A stretch of DNA of 64,000 nt from Nannocystis exedens (GCF_002343915.1 NZ_NETK01000001.1:8818001-8882000); one strand, 5' to 3'; numbered from the stretch's first letter, positions 1 through 10,070 are shown. Notes: a model not told the origin generated them from the letters alone. Made by a program: numbers and translations.

Positions 1-149
1 CGGTGGCCTTGGGCGAGACAGCGGTCATGCACAACCTCCTACGCGAACGCGACGAGGCTAGCGAGCGGGTGAGGAGGAGACCATCCGGCGCGTCCGTAGC
101 CGCGAACGACGACGCAGGGGTCGAGAGGCCGCGCGCCCGCACCTGCGGG

Positions 150-312
150 CCGCGAGGCGCCCTGGCGGGTCGGCGCGAGCACCTGGGCGAGCCAGGTCCG
201 GTGGCCCACGACGTCGAACGGGGGCGGGTCGACGTGGACGCGCGAGGTCGAGTGGTTGCGCTCGACCTCGGGCAGGTGGGCCTCGACGGCCTCGCGGGCG
301 ACGACGACGTCG
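150..312 (-). pseudogene. Decayed fragment of a histidine-kinase ATPase region
   Basis: Read on the minus strand this stretch encodes a run closely matching the segment between the HisKA and HATPase domains of the adjacent giant kinase. Shared pieces include EAHLPEVERNHST and RVHVDPPPF. DNA at about 212-307 is nearly the same as DNA at about 858-953 with only scattered differences. Similarity fades on both sides, with no dimerisation helix and no N/G1/G2 boxes. It is best read as the remnant of a second, tandem kinase gene or a partial duplication. The rest of 1-501 holds nothing else I can support. Confidence 0.6.
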
Positions 313-501
313 GGCAGGTCGGTTCGCGAATCAACCTGGTCTTGAGGACAGGCGTCGGGGCGGTTCGGGAAGCGCAGCGGGCCGCGTGGCGATCACGGCC
401 CATCGGGGGGTCCATCGGCGGTGAAGATCACGCGCTCGTAGTCGGCGGCGCAAGCCGAGGCGCTGACGACCGTCGCGCGACGCTCGATCGGGCGCGCCGC
501 G

Positions 502-3500
502 TCAGCGGGTCGGACCGACGACGAGGGGCAGGTCGATGGTGAAGGTCGAGCCGGTGCCGAGCTCGCTGACGACCGAGATCGTGCCGCCCATGCGCTCGCA
601 CAGCTTGCGACAGATGGCGAGGCCGAGGCCCATGCCGCCGACCTTGCGGGTCGGCGAGTCGTCGACCTGGCTGAAGGCGTCGAAGATCTTGGTGCGCTGC
701 TGCTTGCTCATGCCGATGCCGGTGTCGGCGACCTCGACGACGAGGCGGTCGCCGCGGCGGACGACGCGGAGGTCGATGGTGCCGCGCTCGGTGAAGCGGG
801 CGGCGTTGCGCACGACGCTGCCGATCACCTGGACGAGCTTGCCCCGGTCGTTGACGACCTCGAACGGCGGCGGGTCGACGTGGACGCGCAGGGTCGAGTG
901 GTTGCGCTCGACCTCGGGCAGGTGCGCCTCGACGACCTCGCGGACGACGTCGGCGATCGGGAAGCTGGCGGCGGCGAGGACGAGGCGGCCGGACTCGAGC
1001 TGGGTGATGTCGAGGACGTCGGAGATGATGCCGAGCAGGCCGCGGCCGGCCCGCGAGATCTTGTCGAGGTCGCGGGCGATGGCGTCGAGGCCGTCGTCGG
1101 CGGCCTCCTCGTGGAGCATCTCGGCGGCGCCGATGATCCAGTTGAGCGGGGTCCGCAGCTCGTGGCTCATGTTGAGCATGAAGCGGCTCTTGGCGACGCT
1201 GGCCTCCTCGGCCGAGCGCCGGGCCTCGTCGAGCGCGGTGAACATGCGCGCGTTCTCGATGGCGATCGCGAGCTGCGTGGTCAAGAGGCGCAGGATCTCG
1301 AGGCGGTGCGGGGTGAAGGCGCCCCAGATCGCGCGGTTCTCGAGGTAGAGCGCGCCGATCCGCTGGCCGCGGCTGAGCAGCGGGAAACAGGCCAGCGACA
1401 GCGGGCGCACGCGCAGCAGGTAGGCGCCGAGCAGGCTGGGGTTGTTGTCGACGTCGTCGGGCAGGAGGACCCGGCCGCTGCGCTGGCACACGCGCAGAAG
1501 GCCCGCCGGGACGTCGGCCTCGCTGATCGGCAGGTCGTCGTGGAGGACGACGCCCTGGTCGGCGGCGTAGCTGGCGACGACGACGAGGCCGCCGCTGCTC
1601 GCCAGGGCGAGGGCGCCCCGGTCGGCGCCGGCGTTCTCGACGAGGATCGCCATGAACTTGCGCAGGAGGGCGTTGCGGTCGACCTCGACGGCGAAGGTCT
1701 CGGCGGCCTTGATCGCGCTCGAGAGGTCGAGGCGCGGGTCGACCGAGGTGGCGGTGACGATCGAGGCCTCGAGCGACTCGCCGGCGAGCGGCGGGCGGGC
1801 GACGGCCCGCGGCAAGCAGGTGCGGAACAAGTTGCCGTGGACGGCCAGCAGCGCGTCGGCCCGCGGGGCGGCGCCCCAGCGGCGGTAGACGGCCTCGGCG
1901 TCGGCGAGCGCGGCGGCGGCCATGCTGTCGCGCCCGGCCTGCAGGTGGTACGCGCCGGCCAGCTCGGCGGCCAGGGCCTCGGTGGCGATGGCGCCGCCGC
2001 GGTGCGAGCCGGCGATGGCGGCGTCGTAGGCGGTGATCGCCGCCAGACCGTCGCCGGCGAGCGCGGCCCGCTCGGCGTCGATGAGCGCGAGCTTGTGGGC
2101 GAAGTTCTCGGGGCACGAGGCGGCCCACAGGGCGTAGCGCTCGCGCAATTCCTCGAGACGAGCGCGCGAGCCGTCGCGGTCGCCGGCGCCGCGGCGCAGC
2201 AGGGCGGCGTGGACGAGCGCGGCGTAGAAGGCGAGCTCGGTGGTGAGGAACCACGAGGAGTTGAGCAGGCGCTGCTCGGCGGCCCGCATCCACCGCTGGG
2301 CCGCGTCGAGCTCGCCGTGCAAGAGGCACAGGTAGAGCTTGGCGATGCAGTACCAGAGGGTGGCGAAGGTCAGGCGGTCGCGCTCGGCGGCGGCGAAGAA
2401 GGCGTCCTCGTCGAAGCCGTCGCCGCCCAGGCTGGTCGGCCCGGCGGTCTCGCCCTGCAGGCAGGTGACGAGGCGCCGGACCACCCGCAGCGCGGCGGTC
2501 GAGGAGGCGACGCGGGTCCGCTGCATGAGGTGCAGGTACTCGTCGGTCTGGGCGGCGACCGAGCGCAGCGGGGTGCCGGCGCCGAACTGCACGATCGCCG
2601 AGTGCGAGCAGGCGTAGGAGACGAAGATGTAGTCGCCGGTCTCGAGCCCGTGGTAGCGCGCGCGCTCGAGGTACTCGAGCACCTCGGGCAGCGGGCGGTA
2701 ATAATGCAGGATCGAGCCGAACACGAAGTTCAGGCGCGGGACCTGATCGAGGTTGCCGAGCCGCTCGTTGACGACGAGGGCGGCCTCGCCGAATTCGTAA
2801 GCCTCGCGCACGGCCCCGCGCGAGGTGGTGAGGTAGAAGGCGTAGACGAGGTAGCCGTACGGCGAGGCGTCGGCGTGGCCGTGCTCGAGGCTGAGGTTGA
2901 TCTGCTTGAGGCAGAGGTACTCGAACAGCGGCTGGCGGGTGAGCTGGGCCGGAGCGAGCAGGTCGGTGATCAGCTTGATCGTCGAGCAGAACTCGGGATC
3001 GGTGGCGCGCGGGCGATCGGCGAGGGCGGCGATCGAGGCGCCGGCGAGGCGGCGCTGCAGGTCGGCGCGCTCGCGGGCGGCGGCCTCGCGCAGCGCGTCG
3101 TCGCCTTCGGGGACGTCGAGGCCGGCGAGGCGCAGGGCGTCGACGCCGGTGACGAGGGCGTGGCTCGAGCGGCCGATCGTGACGTAGAGGACGACCCGCA
3201 GCGAGCGCGCGGCGAGGGCGTCGCGCCCCGAGGCGGCGTGGGCGAGCAGGACGTCGAAGGCCTGCTCGGCGCGGTCGAAGTCGCCGCTCAAATACTCGCA
3301 CTCGGCGAGCTCGAGGTAGAGGGCGTGGATCAGGCGGTAGTGGCTGTGCCAGTGGTCGGGGCCGAGCAGCTCGGCGCCGACGCGGAGGAAGCCGACGGCG
3401 GCGTCATAGGCGGTGGCGGCCTTGGCCCGCCGGCCGGCCTCGAGGTCGAGGGCGGCGAGCTCGGTCCGCTCGGCGGCGGTGCCGAGGCCGCCGCGCCCGA

Positions 3501-5679
3501 GGTTGAGGTGCGAGACGGCCTCGAGCAGCTCGGAGCGGTCGCGCGAGGCCAGGGTGGCCAGCAGGTGGCGGCCGATCGCCAGGTGGATCCGCGGCCGCTC
3601 GTCGGCGGCGACGAGGGTGTAGGCGGCCTGGCGCACGCGGTCGTGGAGGAAGCGCAGGCGGACGTTGGGCAGCTGGCCGCCGTGGCCGTACGGCAGGAGG
3701 CGATACTCGGGGTCGATCGGGACGACGAGGCCGCGGCCGATCGCCTCCCACAGCGCGGGGCCGATCTCGCTGCCCGACCGGCCCGCGGCGGCGCCGAGGG
3801 TGTCGAGGTCGAACTGCGCGCCGATGCAGGCGGCGCAGGTGAGCAGCGCGCGGACTTGGGGGCCGAGCCGGCGGATCCGCTCGAGCAGCAGGTCGGCGAC
3901 GTCGTCGGGGATGCTGGCGGCGCGCAGGGCCGCGAGGTCCCAGGTCCAGCGGCCGAGCTCGGGCGAGAAGCGGATCAGCTCCTCGCCGTGGATCACCCGC
4001 AGGAACTCGCGCACGAACAGCGGGTTGCCCTCGGTGCGCTGGTGGACCTCGGCGGCCAGGTCGGCGACCGCGGCGGGGGTCTCGGCGAGGGCGTCGGCGA
4101 CGATGGCGGCGACGTCGGCGCGGCCGAGCGGGGTCAGTTCGATGCGCTCGATGGTGGCGCCGGCCTGCTCGAGCTCGGCGACCGTCTTGCGCAGCGGGTG
4201 ATAGGCGTCGACCTCGTGGTCGCGATAGGCGCCGATGACGAGGACGTGGCGGAGGTCGTGGTCGCCGAGCAGGGCGCCGAGCAGGCGCAAGGTGGCGCCG
4301 TCGGCCCACTGCAGGTCGTCGAGGAAGACGACGAGGGGGTGGTCCTTGTCGGCGAACACGCCGATGAAGCGGAGGACGGCCAGGTGCAGGCGGTTCTGCG
4401 CCTCGGCGGCGGACACCGGCGGCGGCGGGGGCTGCTCGCCGACGACGTGCGCGAGGTCGGGGAGGGTGTCGACGAGCACGGCCGTCTGCGCGCCGAGGGC
4501 GTCGGCGAGCCGCCGGCGCCAGCGCTCGACCTCGCCGAGCGGGCTGGCGAGGACCAGCTCGACGAGCTGGCGCAGGGTCTGCAGCAGCGAGGCGAACGGG
4601 ACGTGGCGGTTGTACTGGTCGAACTTGCCGGCGATGAAGTTGCCGCGGCGGGCGACGATCGGCTGGTGGAGCTCGTGGACCAGCGCCGACTTGCCGGTGC
4701 CCGAGAAGCCGGAGATGAGGGCCAGCGCGCGCTCGCCCGCGGCGGCGTGCTCGAAGGCGGCGAGCAGGCGGGTGCGCTCGCCGGCGCGGCCGTAGAGCCG
4801 CTGCGGCAGGCGGAACTCGGCGCTGCGACGCGGGCGCGGGGCGCTGGGGGCGTCGCCGCCGAGGCTCTGGCGCAGGTACTCGAGGTCGGCCCGCAGGGCG
4901 TGGGCGCTGCGGTAGCGCTCGTCGACGTTCTTGGCCATCAGCTTGAGCACGATGGCGGACAGCTCGCGGCCGATGCTCGGCTCGAGGACGGCGGGGTCGG
5001 GCGGGCTGCGGGCGAGGTGGGCGTGGACCAGCTCCATCGCGTCGCTCTGGGCGAACGGGCGCCGGCCGGTGAGCAGCTCGAAGAAGGTGACGCCGAGGGC
5101 GTAGAGGTCGGCGCGCTGGTCGATGCCGCGGCCGACCCGGCCGGTCTGCTCGGGCGCCATGTAGGCGAGCGTGCCGACCAGGCGGTCGGGGGCCGCGAGC
5201 GCGACCGACTCGGTGGCGAGCGCGGAGGCGATGGCGAAGTCGGTCAGCTTCACCTCGCCGGTGCGCGGGTTGATGATGATGTTGGCCGGCTTGATGTCCT
5301 TGTGGATGACGCCGCGCTCGTGGATCGCCGCCAGCGTCTCGGTCAGCTGGAGGGCGATGTTGAGGAAGCTGCCGACGCCGACCTTCGACGGGAAGCACTG
5401 CGTCAGCGACAGCCCGCCGAAGTCCTCGAACACGAGGAACGGCAGGCCGCGCTCCTCGAGCGCGAGCGCCTGGACGACGCCGCTCAGCTTGAGCCGCGCG
5501 GCGATGTCGTACTCGTGGCGCAGCTCGGCGAGCCGCTGGTGCGTCACCGCTTCGGCCCGCGGGACCTTGAGGATCACGAGGCGACCGTCACTGGCCCGCG
5601 ACGCCCGGCGCACCTCCGACTTCATCCCCTCGTGGAGGACCTCGACGGTGATGTAGCCGTGGAGCGACACCTGAAACAT
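502..5679 (-). CDS. Hybrid Ser/Thr kinase-AAA ATPase-GAF-histidine kinase
   Basis: A 1725-residue cytoplasmic signalling protein. Residues about 1-270 form a Ser/Thr kinase domain with catalytic HKDIKPAN; DFG is replaced by DFA (LTDFAIAS), and the APE motif is intact. About 290-520 is an AAA ATPase with Walker A GFSGTGKS. A long helical TPR-like region follows. About 1320-1460 is a GAF domain, about 1500 a HisKA box with SHELRTPL, and about 1600-1720 a HATPase domain ending GLGLAICRKL. This architecture is known from cyanobacteria and myxobacteria. Both Ser/Thr and His phosphorylation are possible, but no receiver domain is attached or nearby, so the partner is unknown. No membrane segment is obvious. 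The ATG lacks a clear ribosome site. The gene diverges from the next one, about 100 bases away. Confidence 0.93.
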   Translation of the reverse strand: MFQVSLHGYITVEVLHEGMKSEVRRASRASDGRLVILKVPRAEAVTHQRLAELRHEYDIAARLKLSGVVQALALEERGLPFLVFEDFGGLSLTQCFPSKVGVGSFLNIALQLTETLAAIHERGVIHKDIKPANIIINPRTGEVKLTDFAIASALATESVALAAPDRLVGTLAYMAPEQTGRVGRGIDQRADLYALGVTFFELLTGRRPFAQSDAMELVHAHLARSPPDPAVLEPSIGRELSAIVLKLMAKNVDERYRSAHALRADLEYLRQSLGGDAPSAPRPRRSAEFRLPQRLYGRAGERTRLLAAFEHAAAGERALALISGFSGTGKSALVHELHQPIVARRGNFIAGKFDQYNRHVPFASLLQTLRQLVELVLASPLGEVERWRRRLADALGAQTAVLVDTLPDLAHVVGEQPPPPPVSAAEAQNRLHLAVLRFIGVFADKDHPLVVFLDDLQWADGATLRLLGALLGDHDLRHVLVIGAYRDHEVDAYHPLRKTVAELEQAGATIERIELTPLGRADVAAIVADALAETPAAVADLAAEVHQRTEGNPLFVREFLRVIHGEELIRFSPELGRWTWDLAALRAASIPDDVADLLLERIRRLGPQVRALLTCAACIGAQFDLDTLGAAAGRSGSEIGPALWEAIGRGLVVPIDPEYRLLPYGHGGQLPNVRLRFLHDRVRQAAYTLVAADERPRIHLAIGRHLLATLASRDRSELLEAVSHLNLGRGGLGTAAERTELAALDLEAGRRAKAATAYDAAVGFLRVGAELLGPDHWHSHYRLIHALYLELAECEYLSGDFDRAEQAFDVLLAHAASGRDALAARSLRVVLYVTIGRSSHALVTGVDALRLAGLDVPEGDDALREAAARERADLQRRLAGASIAALADRPRATDPEFCSTIKLITDLLAPAQLTRQPLFEYLCLKQINLSLEHGHADASPYGYLVYAFYLTTSRGAVREAYEFGEAALVVNERLGNLDQVPRLNFVFGSILHYYRPLPEVLEYLERARYHGLETGDYIFVSYACSHSAIVQFGAGTPLRSVAAQTDEYLHLMQRTRVASSTAALRVVRRLVTCLQGETAGPTSLGGDGFDEDAFFAAAERDRLTFATLWYCIAKLYLCLLHGELDAAQRWMRAAEQRLLNSSWFLTTELAFYAALVHAALLRRGAGDRDGSRARLEELRERYALWAASCPENFAHKLALIDAERAALAGDGLAAITAYDAAIAGSHRGGAIATEALAAELAGAYHLQAGRDSMAAAALADAEAVYRRWGAAPRADALLAVHGNLFRTCLPRAVARPPLAGESLEASIVTATSVDPRLDLSSAIKAAETFAVEVDRNALLRKFMAILVENAGADRGALALASSGGLVVVASYAADQGVVLHDDLPISEADVPAGLLRVCQRSGRVLLPDDVDNNPSLLGAYLLRVRPLSLACFPLLSRGQRIGALYLENRAIWGAFTPHRLEILRLLTTQLAIAIENARMFTALDEARRSAEEASVAKSRFMLNMSHELRTPLNWIIGAAEMLHEEAADDGLDAIARDLDKISRAGRGLLGIISDVLDITQLESGRLVLAAASFPIADVVREVVEAHLPEVERNHSTLRVHVDPPPFEVVNDRGKLVQVIGSVVRNAARFTERGTIDLRVVRRGDRLVVEVADTGIGMSKQQRTKIFDAFSQVDDSPTRKVGGMGLGLAICRKLCERMGGTISVVSELGTGSTFTIDLPLVVGPTR

Positions 5680-5777
5680 GATACACGCGCCGCGATCGCG
5701 GAGCAGCGCGCGGCGGGGGCACTATCGCGCTGACGCGCGCGGGCCGGGCTGCAGCCAAAGCTGATAGCATCGGGGCG

Positions 5778-6497
5778 GTGGTGAAGCCGGTAGTGGTCGA
5801 CACGACCTCGCGATCCTCGGGAGATGTCTGGTACTTCGCCTACGGCTCCAACCTGCACCCGCAGAGGCGCGCGACGAGGGCCGGGTTGTCGCCGGTGGAC
5901 AGCGCGCCCGGGACGTTGTGCGGCTGGCGTTTGGTGTTCGACATGCCCGGCGTGCCGCCCGCGGAGCCGGCGATGGCGAGCATCCGCCGCGACGCGACGG
6001 GCGAGGTCCACGGGCTGCTCCTGCGCCTGCGAGCGCAGGAGTTCGCGGCGCTGGTCGGCAGCGAGGGCGGCGATCGCTTCTACGTGCGCGAGCAGGTCGA
6101 GGTGATCGCCTATGACGGCCGCGGGGTGATCGCCGAGGTGTTCGTCGCGGCCCCCGGGCGACGGCTCCAGCGCGAGGGGACGCCGTCGCGGCGGTACCTC
6201 GAGCTGATCCGCGAGGGCGCCCGCCTCAGCGCGCTGTGCCCCGAGTACTGCGCCTGGCTCGAGGCGCTGCCGCACGCGGAGGCGTCGCCGACGGCGCGCT
6301 GGGCGTCGGACCTGTTCCTCGAGGTGTTCATGCGCGCGAGCCGGGGGCCGCTGCGCGGGCTGGCGCAGGGCTGGCTCGACGCCCTGCAGCGCACCGAGGA
6401 GCTCGGCCCGCTGCCGCGGCGCGTGGCGCAGGGCGTGCTGCTGGCGCCGGTGCTCGGGGTCGGGGTCGGGCTGCGCGCGCTCGAGCGGAAGCCCTGA
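5778..6497 (+). CDS. Gamma-glutamylcyclotransferase-like (AIG2/GGCT fold) protein
   Basis: A 239-residue protein whose N-terminal part carries the family signature YFAYGSNL at about residue 18, followed by LCGWRLVFDMPG and a conserved GEVHGLLLRL strand. These fit the GGCT/AIG2 fold, whose known members release 5-oxoproline from gamma-glutamyl dipeptides or glutathione. The C-terminal 80 residues are helical and unassigned. Two GTG codons in a row (5778, 5781) can start it; I cannot decide between them. The substrate is not given by context, since the neighbours are a divergent kinase and a convergent lipoprotein gene. Confidence 0.85.
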   Translation: MVKPVVVDTTSRSSGDVWYFAYGSNLHPQRRATRAGLSPVDSAPGTLCGWRLVFDMPGVPPAEPAMASIRRDATGEVHGLLLRLRAQEFAALVGSEGGDRFYVREQVEVIAYDGRGVIAEVFVAAPGRRLQREGTPSRRYLELIREGARLSALCPEYCAWLEALPHAEASPTARWASDLFLEVFMRASRGPLRGLAQGWLDALQRTEELGPLPRRVAQGVLLAPVLGVGVGLRALERKP

Positions 6498-6525
6498 ATG
6501 CCGTCATTCGCGGCAATGATCGTAG

Positions 6526-6541
6526 ATGTCCGAGAGGACAT
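6526..6541. repeat. Intergenic palindrome, ACATGTC family
   Basis: ATGTCC-GAGA-GGACAT forms a perfect 6-bp stem with a 4-base loop. A second imperfect copy (GACATGTC ... GGAATGTC) follows at once. It lies between two converging genes (ends 6497 and 6557), as expected of a bidirectional terminator. Confidence 0.6.
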
Positions 6542-6556
6542 GTCTTCGAGGGAATG

Positions 6557-7408
6557 TCAACGGCAGGGCGGGTTCTGCTGGCCGGGCGAGCCGTAGTTCA
6601 TCGGCGGGGCGTACTCGACGAGGGCCCGGCACCAGACGTCGGGGCTGTCGTTGGCGACCGCGTCCTCGTGGCCGGGGTCGAGCGCGAGGGCGTCGCCGGT
6701 GCCGTAGGGCCACAGGCCGGCGGCGTACTCGACGCTGTCGATGACGAGGTCGTCGCAGGCGAGGGTGAGGACGCCGTTGGTGTTGTTGAGCGTGAGGGCG
6801 TCGGTGCCGTAGACGTAGTCGAGCTCGAGGCCGCCGTTGAGCGCCTTGTCGGTGGTCCGGCCGAACAGCAGCAGCTCGCCCGGGGCGAGCAAAAGGGGGC
6901 CGCCGGCGTCGATCGGGACCGGGTTGCCGTTGTTGCGCGCGAGCGTGCAGCCGTCGAGGTCGAGGTGGCGCTCGCCGACGTTCTTGAGCTCGAACCACTC
7001 GGCCTCGAAGTCGGAGAGCTCGCGCGGGACGATCATCAATTCGACGAGCACGACCTCGCCGACGCCCGGGTGCGCCGGGTCGACGCAGGCGCCCTCGACG
7101 CAGTTCTGCGGGGCGACGCAGGGGTCGGGCTCGCACGGATCGGCGGGGGCGGTGGTGGCGTCGTCCGTGGTGGGCGCGGTGGTGGTGGTCGTGTCGTCGC
7201 CGGTGGTGGTGGTCGCGGCGGTCGTGGTGCCGTCGGTCGACGTCGGGACGACGGTGGTGCCAGGTTCGGCGCTCGTGCTGCTCGTCGATCCGTCGCCGGT
7301 GCCGGGGTCACCGGTGCCGCTCGTGGTGGCCGATGATTCGCCGGGGTCGCCGCCGTTGCACGCTGCGAGCAGGGCGAGGATGGAGATCGTGGGTAAAGCG
7401 CGCTTCAT
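6557..7408 (-). CDS. Lipoprotein with Thr-rich linker and lamin-tail domain
   Basis: A 283-residue exported lipoprotein. The signal sequence MKRALPTISILALLAAC ends in a lipobox. About 70 residues of Thr/Gly/Asp linker follow, then a small Cys cluster (CEPDPCVAPQNCVEGAC). From about residue 105 comes a domain with LVELMIVP, EWFELKNVG and LDLDGCTL, the pattern of lamin-tail (LTD) domains used in cell-surface proteins. The C-terminus ends NYGSPGQQNPPC, also typical of LTD proteins. It probably sits on the outer membrane or outside. No ribosome site stands out, but the ATG at the lipoprotein signal is the only sensible start. Function is unknown. Confidence 0.88.
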   Translation of the reverse strand: MKRALPTISILALLAACNGGDPGESSATTSGTGDPGTGDGSTSSTSAEPGTTVVPTSTDGTTTAATTTTGDDTTTTTAPTTDDATTAPADPCEPDPCVAPQNCVEGACVDPAHPGVGEVVLVELMIVPRELSDFEAEWFELKNVGERHLDLDGCTLARNNGNPVPIDAGGPLLLAPGELLLFGRTTDKALNGGLELDYVYGTDALTLNNTNGVLTLACDDLVIDSVEYAAGLWPYGTGDALALDPGHEDAVANDSPDVWCRALVEYAPPMNYGSPGQQNPPCR

Positions 7409-7771
7409 GGTCGTATCGTCGGGCGGCGAAACGTAGCGAAGCGGGGGCGCGGGGACCATCGGCCGCGGCCCCATGTGCACGGCGCGAGCGCGCGTGACGC
7501 GGGGTGCATGCGCGATTCGAGGAGGCCGGGCGAGCGCCGGGGCGGGAGGCGCGGGGACGACGGATCGATCGGCGGCAGCGCCCGCGCCATTCATGGCAGT
7601 CGCCGCGGCGGCCGAATCGATGGAGTCGGTCGCGATCGCGGGAACGCTCGCCGAGGGCCCGGCGTGAGCTGGCGGCGGGGCGCCGGGCCTCGGGACGCGT
7701 GGGACAGCGCCGCGCTCGTGCGCGCGGCGGGGCGTTGCGGCGCGGCGGCGGCGCGCGGTATCCTCGGGAGG

Positions 7772-8686
7772 ATGGCCCGTCCCCCGCTCGCGGCGCTGCG
7801 CGTGCTCGACGACCAGGTCGTCGATTGCTACGACCCCGCGCTCGCCCTGACGCTGCCCGAGCAGATCGCGTGGGCAGTGTCGGTGGTGCGGCGGCCCGAC
7901 GACGGCGGCGACGACGACGAGGACGCGGGCGCGGCGTGGCTGCGGCTGCTCACCGCGCTGCTGCGCGACCCGGGGGCGGCGCGGCTGCGTACGCTGATCC
8001 TCGACGACTGGACCGAGCACGCGCTCGACCCGTGCGACGTGGCCTACGAGGACGGCGACCCGCTGCCGCTGATGAAGCGCCACGCGCACCGGCTGGCGCG
8101 GCTCGAGCGGCTGCACATCGGCCCGTGCCCGGCCGAGCTGCCGCCGGCACGCGGGGTGTGCCAGGGCATCGGGCCGGCGCTGGCGAAGCTGCCGGCGCTG
8201 CAGCGCCTCGACCTGCACGGCGCGCAGGGATGGGAGCTGGTGCCAACGGCCGGGCACCCGCGGCTGCGCACGCTGGTGATGCACGTGGCCGAGGCCGCGG
8301 ACGACCCGCTGGCGGCCCTGGTCGCGGCGCCGTTCCCGGCGCTGGCGCGGCTCGACGTGTGGCTCGGGCCGGAGGTCGCGGAGGAGCACGAGGAGGAGGC
8401 GTTCGGGGCGGCGCTGGCGAGCGGGCGGTTCCCCGGCCTGCGCGAGCTCGGCCTGCGCGGGCTCGAGTCGCCGACGCTGCTCGACGGGCTGGTCGCGCAC
8501 GAGCTCGGGCTGGAGTCGCTGACGATCACGCACTCGCCGGGGCTGGAGGACGACGGGGTCGCGCGCCTGCTGTCGGCGTCGTGGCTGCGGCGGCTGCGGC
8601 GGCTCGAGCTGCGCGGGACGGGCGTGTCGGCCGCGCTGAGGGCCGAGCTGGCAGCGCAGGGACCCGAGCTCGTCGGCGGGGATTGA
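7772..8686 (+). CDS. Leucine-rich repeat protein
   Basis: A 304-residue protein without signal peptide, built of irregular leucine-rich repeats: LRTLILDDW, LARLERLHIG, LQRLDLHG, LRELGLRGLES, LRRLRRLELRGTG. The final repeats are the most regular. An acidic run (DDGGDDDEDAG) lies near residue 45. Myxobacteria carry many such LRR proteins of unknown role, presumably protein-binding. The start is uncertain: GGGAGG touches this ATG directly, which is too close for an ideal ribosome site, and the open frame extends further upstream without coding-like sequence. Confidence 0.75.
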   Translation: MARPPLAALRVLDDQVVDCYDPALALTLPEQIAWAVSVVRRPDDGGDDDEDAGAAWLRLLTALLRDPGAARLRTLILDDWTEHALDPCDVAYEDGDPLPLMKRHAHRLARLERLHIGPCPAELPPARGVCQGIGPALAKLPALQRLDLHGAQGWELVPTAGHPRLRTLVMHVAEAADDPLAALVAAPFPALARLDVWLGPEVAEEHEEEAFGAALASGRFPGLRELGLRGLESPTLLDGLVAHELGLESLTITHSPGLEDDGVARLLSASWLRRLRRLELRGTGVSAALRAELAAQGPELVGGD

Positions 8687-8704
8687 GGGCCGGAGGTTTG
8701 GACA

Positions 8705-8718
8705 TGTCCTTCGGGGCA
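8705..8718. repeat. Intergenic palindrome with TTCG loop
   Basis: TGTCC-TTCG-GGGCA, preceded by GACA. As RNA it closes a UUCG tetraloop with one G-U pair. It lies 19 bases after the LRR gene, between converging genes. Confidence 0.55.
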
Positions 8719-8839
8719 GGTATCGGCCGCGCTGGCCCTCGTCGCGAATGAGGGTTCCCGCGCCACGGTGATTGCGTGGCGGACGGTGAGCGGCCGGGTG
8801 GCGGGACGCGACGGGGAATGCGCGGGAGGGGCCCGGTGA

Positions 8840-9640
8840 CTAGCCCGCCGCGAGCTTCAGCCCGAAGAACGCGCACGCCGTGGCGGTGCTGCTGGCCGCC
8901 AGCGCCTCGACCGTCTCGCCGCGGGCCTTGGCCACGGCGGCGGCCACGTGCGCCAGCAAGGCCGGCTCGTTGCGTTTGGGGGTGGGCTTGATGTCGCGCG
9001 GGGCGAGGAACGGCGCGTCGGTCTCGATCATCAGGCGGCTCGCGGGGATCGATCGCACGAGCTCGCGCAGGTGCAGCCCGCGGCGCTCGTCGCAGATCCA
9101 CCCGGTGATGCCGATGTGACAGTCCATGTCGAGGTAGCGATGCAGCTCGGCCTTGGTGCCGGTGAAGCAGTGCACCACCGCGTCGCACAGCCGCGAGCGG
9201 TGCTCGGCCAGGATCTCCACGAAGCGCGCGTGCGCCGAGCGCTCGTGCAGGAACACCGGCAGGCCGGTCATGGCTGCGAGCTCGAGCTGCGCGGCGAAGC
9301 ACCGCTCCTGCACGGGGCGCGGCGAGAAGTCGCGGTCGAAGTCGAGGCCGCACTCGCCGATCGCCAAGACCTGCGGCCGTTCCGCGAGCTTCGCCAGCCG
9401 CGCGGGCGCATCGCCCTCCCAGTGTTTGGCGTCGTGCGGATGCACCCCCGCCGTGGCCGACAGGAGCCCCGGGTGCGCCGTCGCGAGCTCCACGGCGCGG
9501 GTGCTCCCGGACAGGCTCGTGCCCGTGACCACCATGTGGGCCACCCCCGCCGCACGCGCGCGGCTGAGCACGGCTGGCAGGTCCGAGGCGAACGAGCGGT
9601 GGGTGAGGTTGACGCCGATGTCGATGATCGCAGAGGGCAC
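8840..9640 (-). CDS. tatD: TatD family metal-dependent DNase
   Basis: A 266-residue TIM-barrel hydrolase matching TatD proper rather than YcfH or YjjV. It opens with IIDIGVNLTH, where other subfamilies have HxH. It then has TAGVHPHDAKHW, IGECGLDFDRDF, VHCFTGT, IGITGWICDERRG and LMIETDAPFL, the conserved metal-binding and catalytic blocks. Known TatD proteins are Mg-dependent 3'-5' exonucleases linked to repair of oxidised DNA. The GTG start at 9640 gives normal family length, and GGAG lies 6 bases before it; upstream in-frame sequence is unlike TatD. It is not next to tat genes. Confidence 0.93.
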   Translation of the reverse strand: MPSAIIDIGVNLTHRSFASDLPAVLSRARAAGVAHMVVTGTSLSGSTRAVELATAHPGLLSATAGVHPHDAKHWEGDAPARLAKLAERPQVLAIGECGLDFDRDFSPRPVQERCFAAQLELAAMTGLPVFLHERSAHARFVEILAEHRSRLCDAVVHCFTGTKAELHRYLDMDCHIGITGWICDERRGLHLRELVRSIPASRLMIETDAPFLAPRDIKPTPKRNEPALLAHVAAAVAKARGETVEALAASSTATACAFFGLKLAAG

Positions 9641-10070
9641 GCCGGTCTCCGGCGGCCATGATACGCGTAACGCTTTGAGCGCGGCGAGGTGTCCGTGGCG
9701 AGCGATCGGGACCGGTGGCGCGACCCGGGTCAGGGCGCACGAGCCGTCGATCTTGGAGCTGTACCGCGGTGCGAGGCCTGATACGCATTGTACGGAGGTT
9801 CGTGATTGTGGGTGATCTGAGCGAAGCAGGCCGATTGCGCGGGGCACCTGCGAGGTCACCTCGGCGCTCATGCGTGGCGCCGCCGAGCGGTGCGACGATC
9901 CAATCGACGGCGTCCGGCTCGTGAATGTCGATGCCGCTCGACGACGACGGGGGCCGCGCTCGGGCGCGAACCTGCTCGCATCATCGCGGACTGGCAACAG
10001 TGGGCCGACGGTGGTTCCGATCGGCGGCGAACACGTACACGGGGCGGCGGCAGCGCCGCGTCGGATGATC

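Noticed and set aside
880..5733. Very long plus-strand open frame opposite the giant kinase (and similar long frames elsewhere)
   Set aside because: High GC removes stop codons from antisense frames. The translation is Gly/Asp/Val/Arg-biased with no domain, while the minus strand has complete conserved domains.
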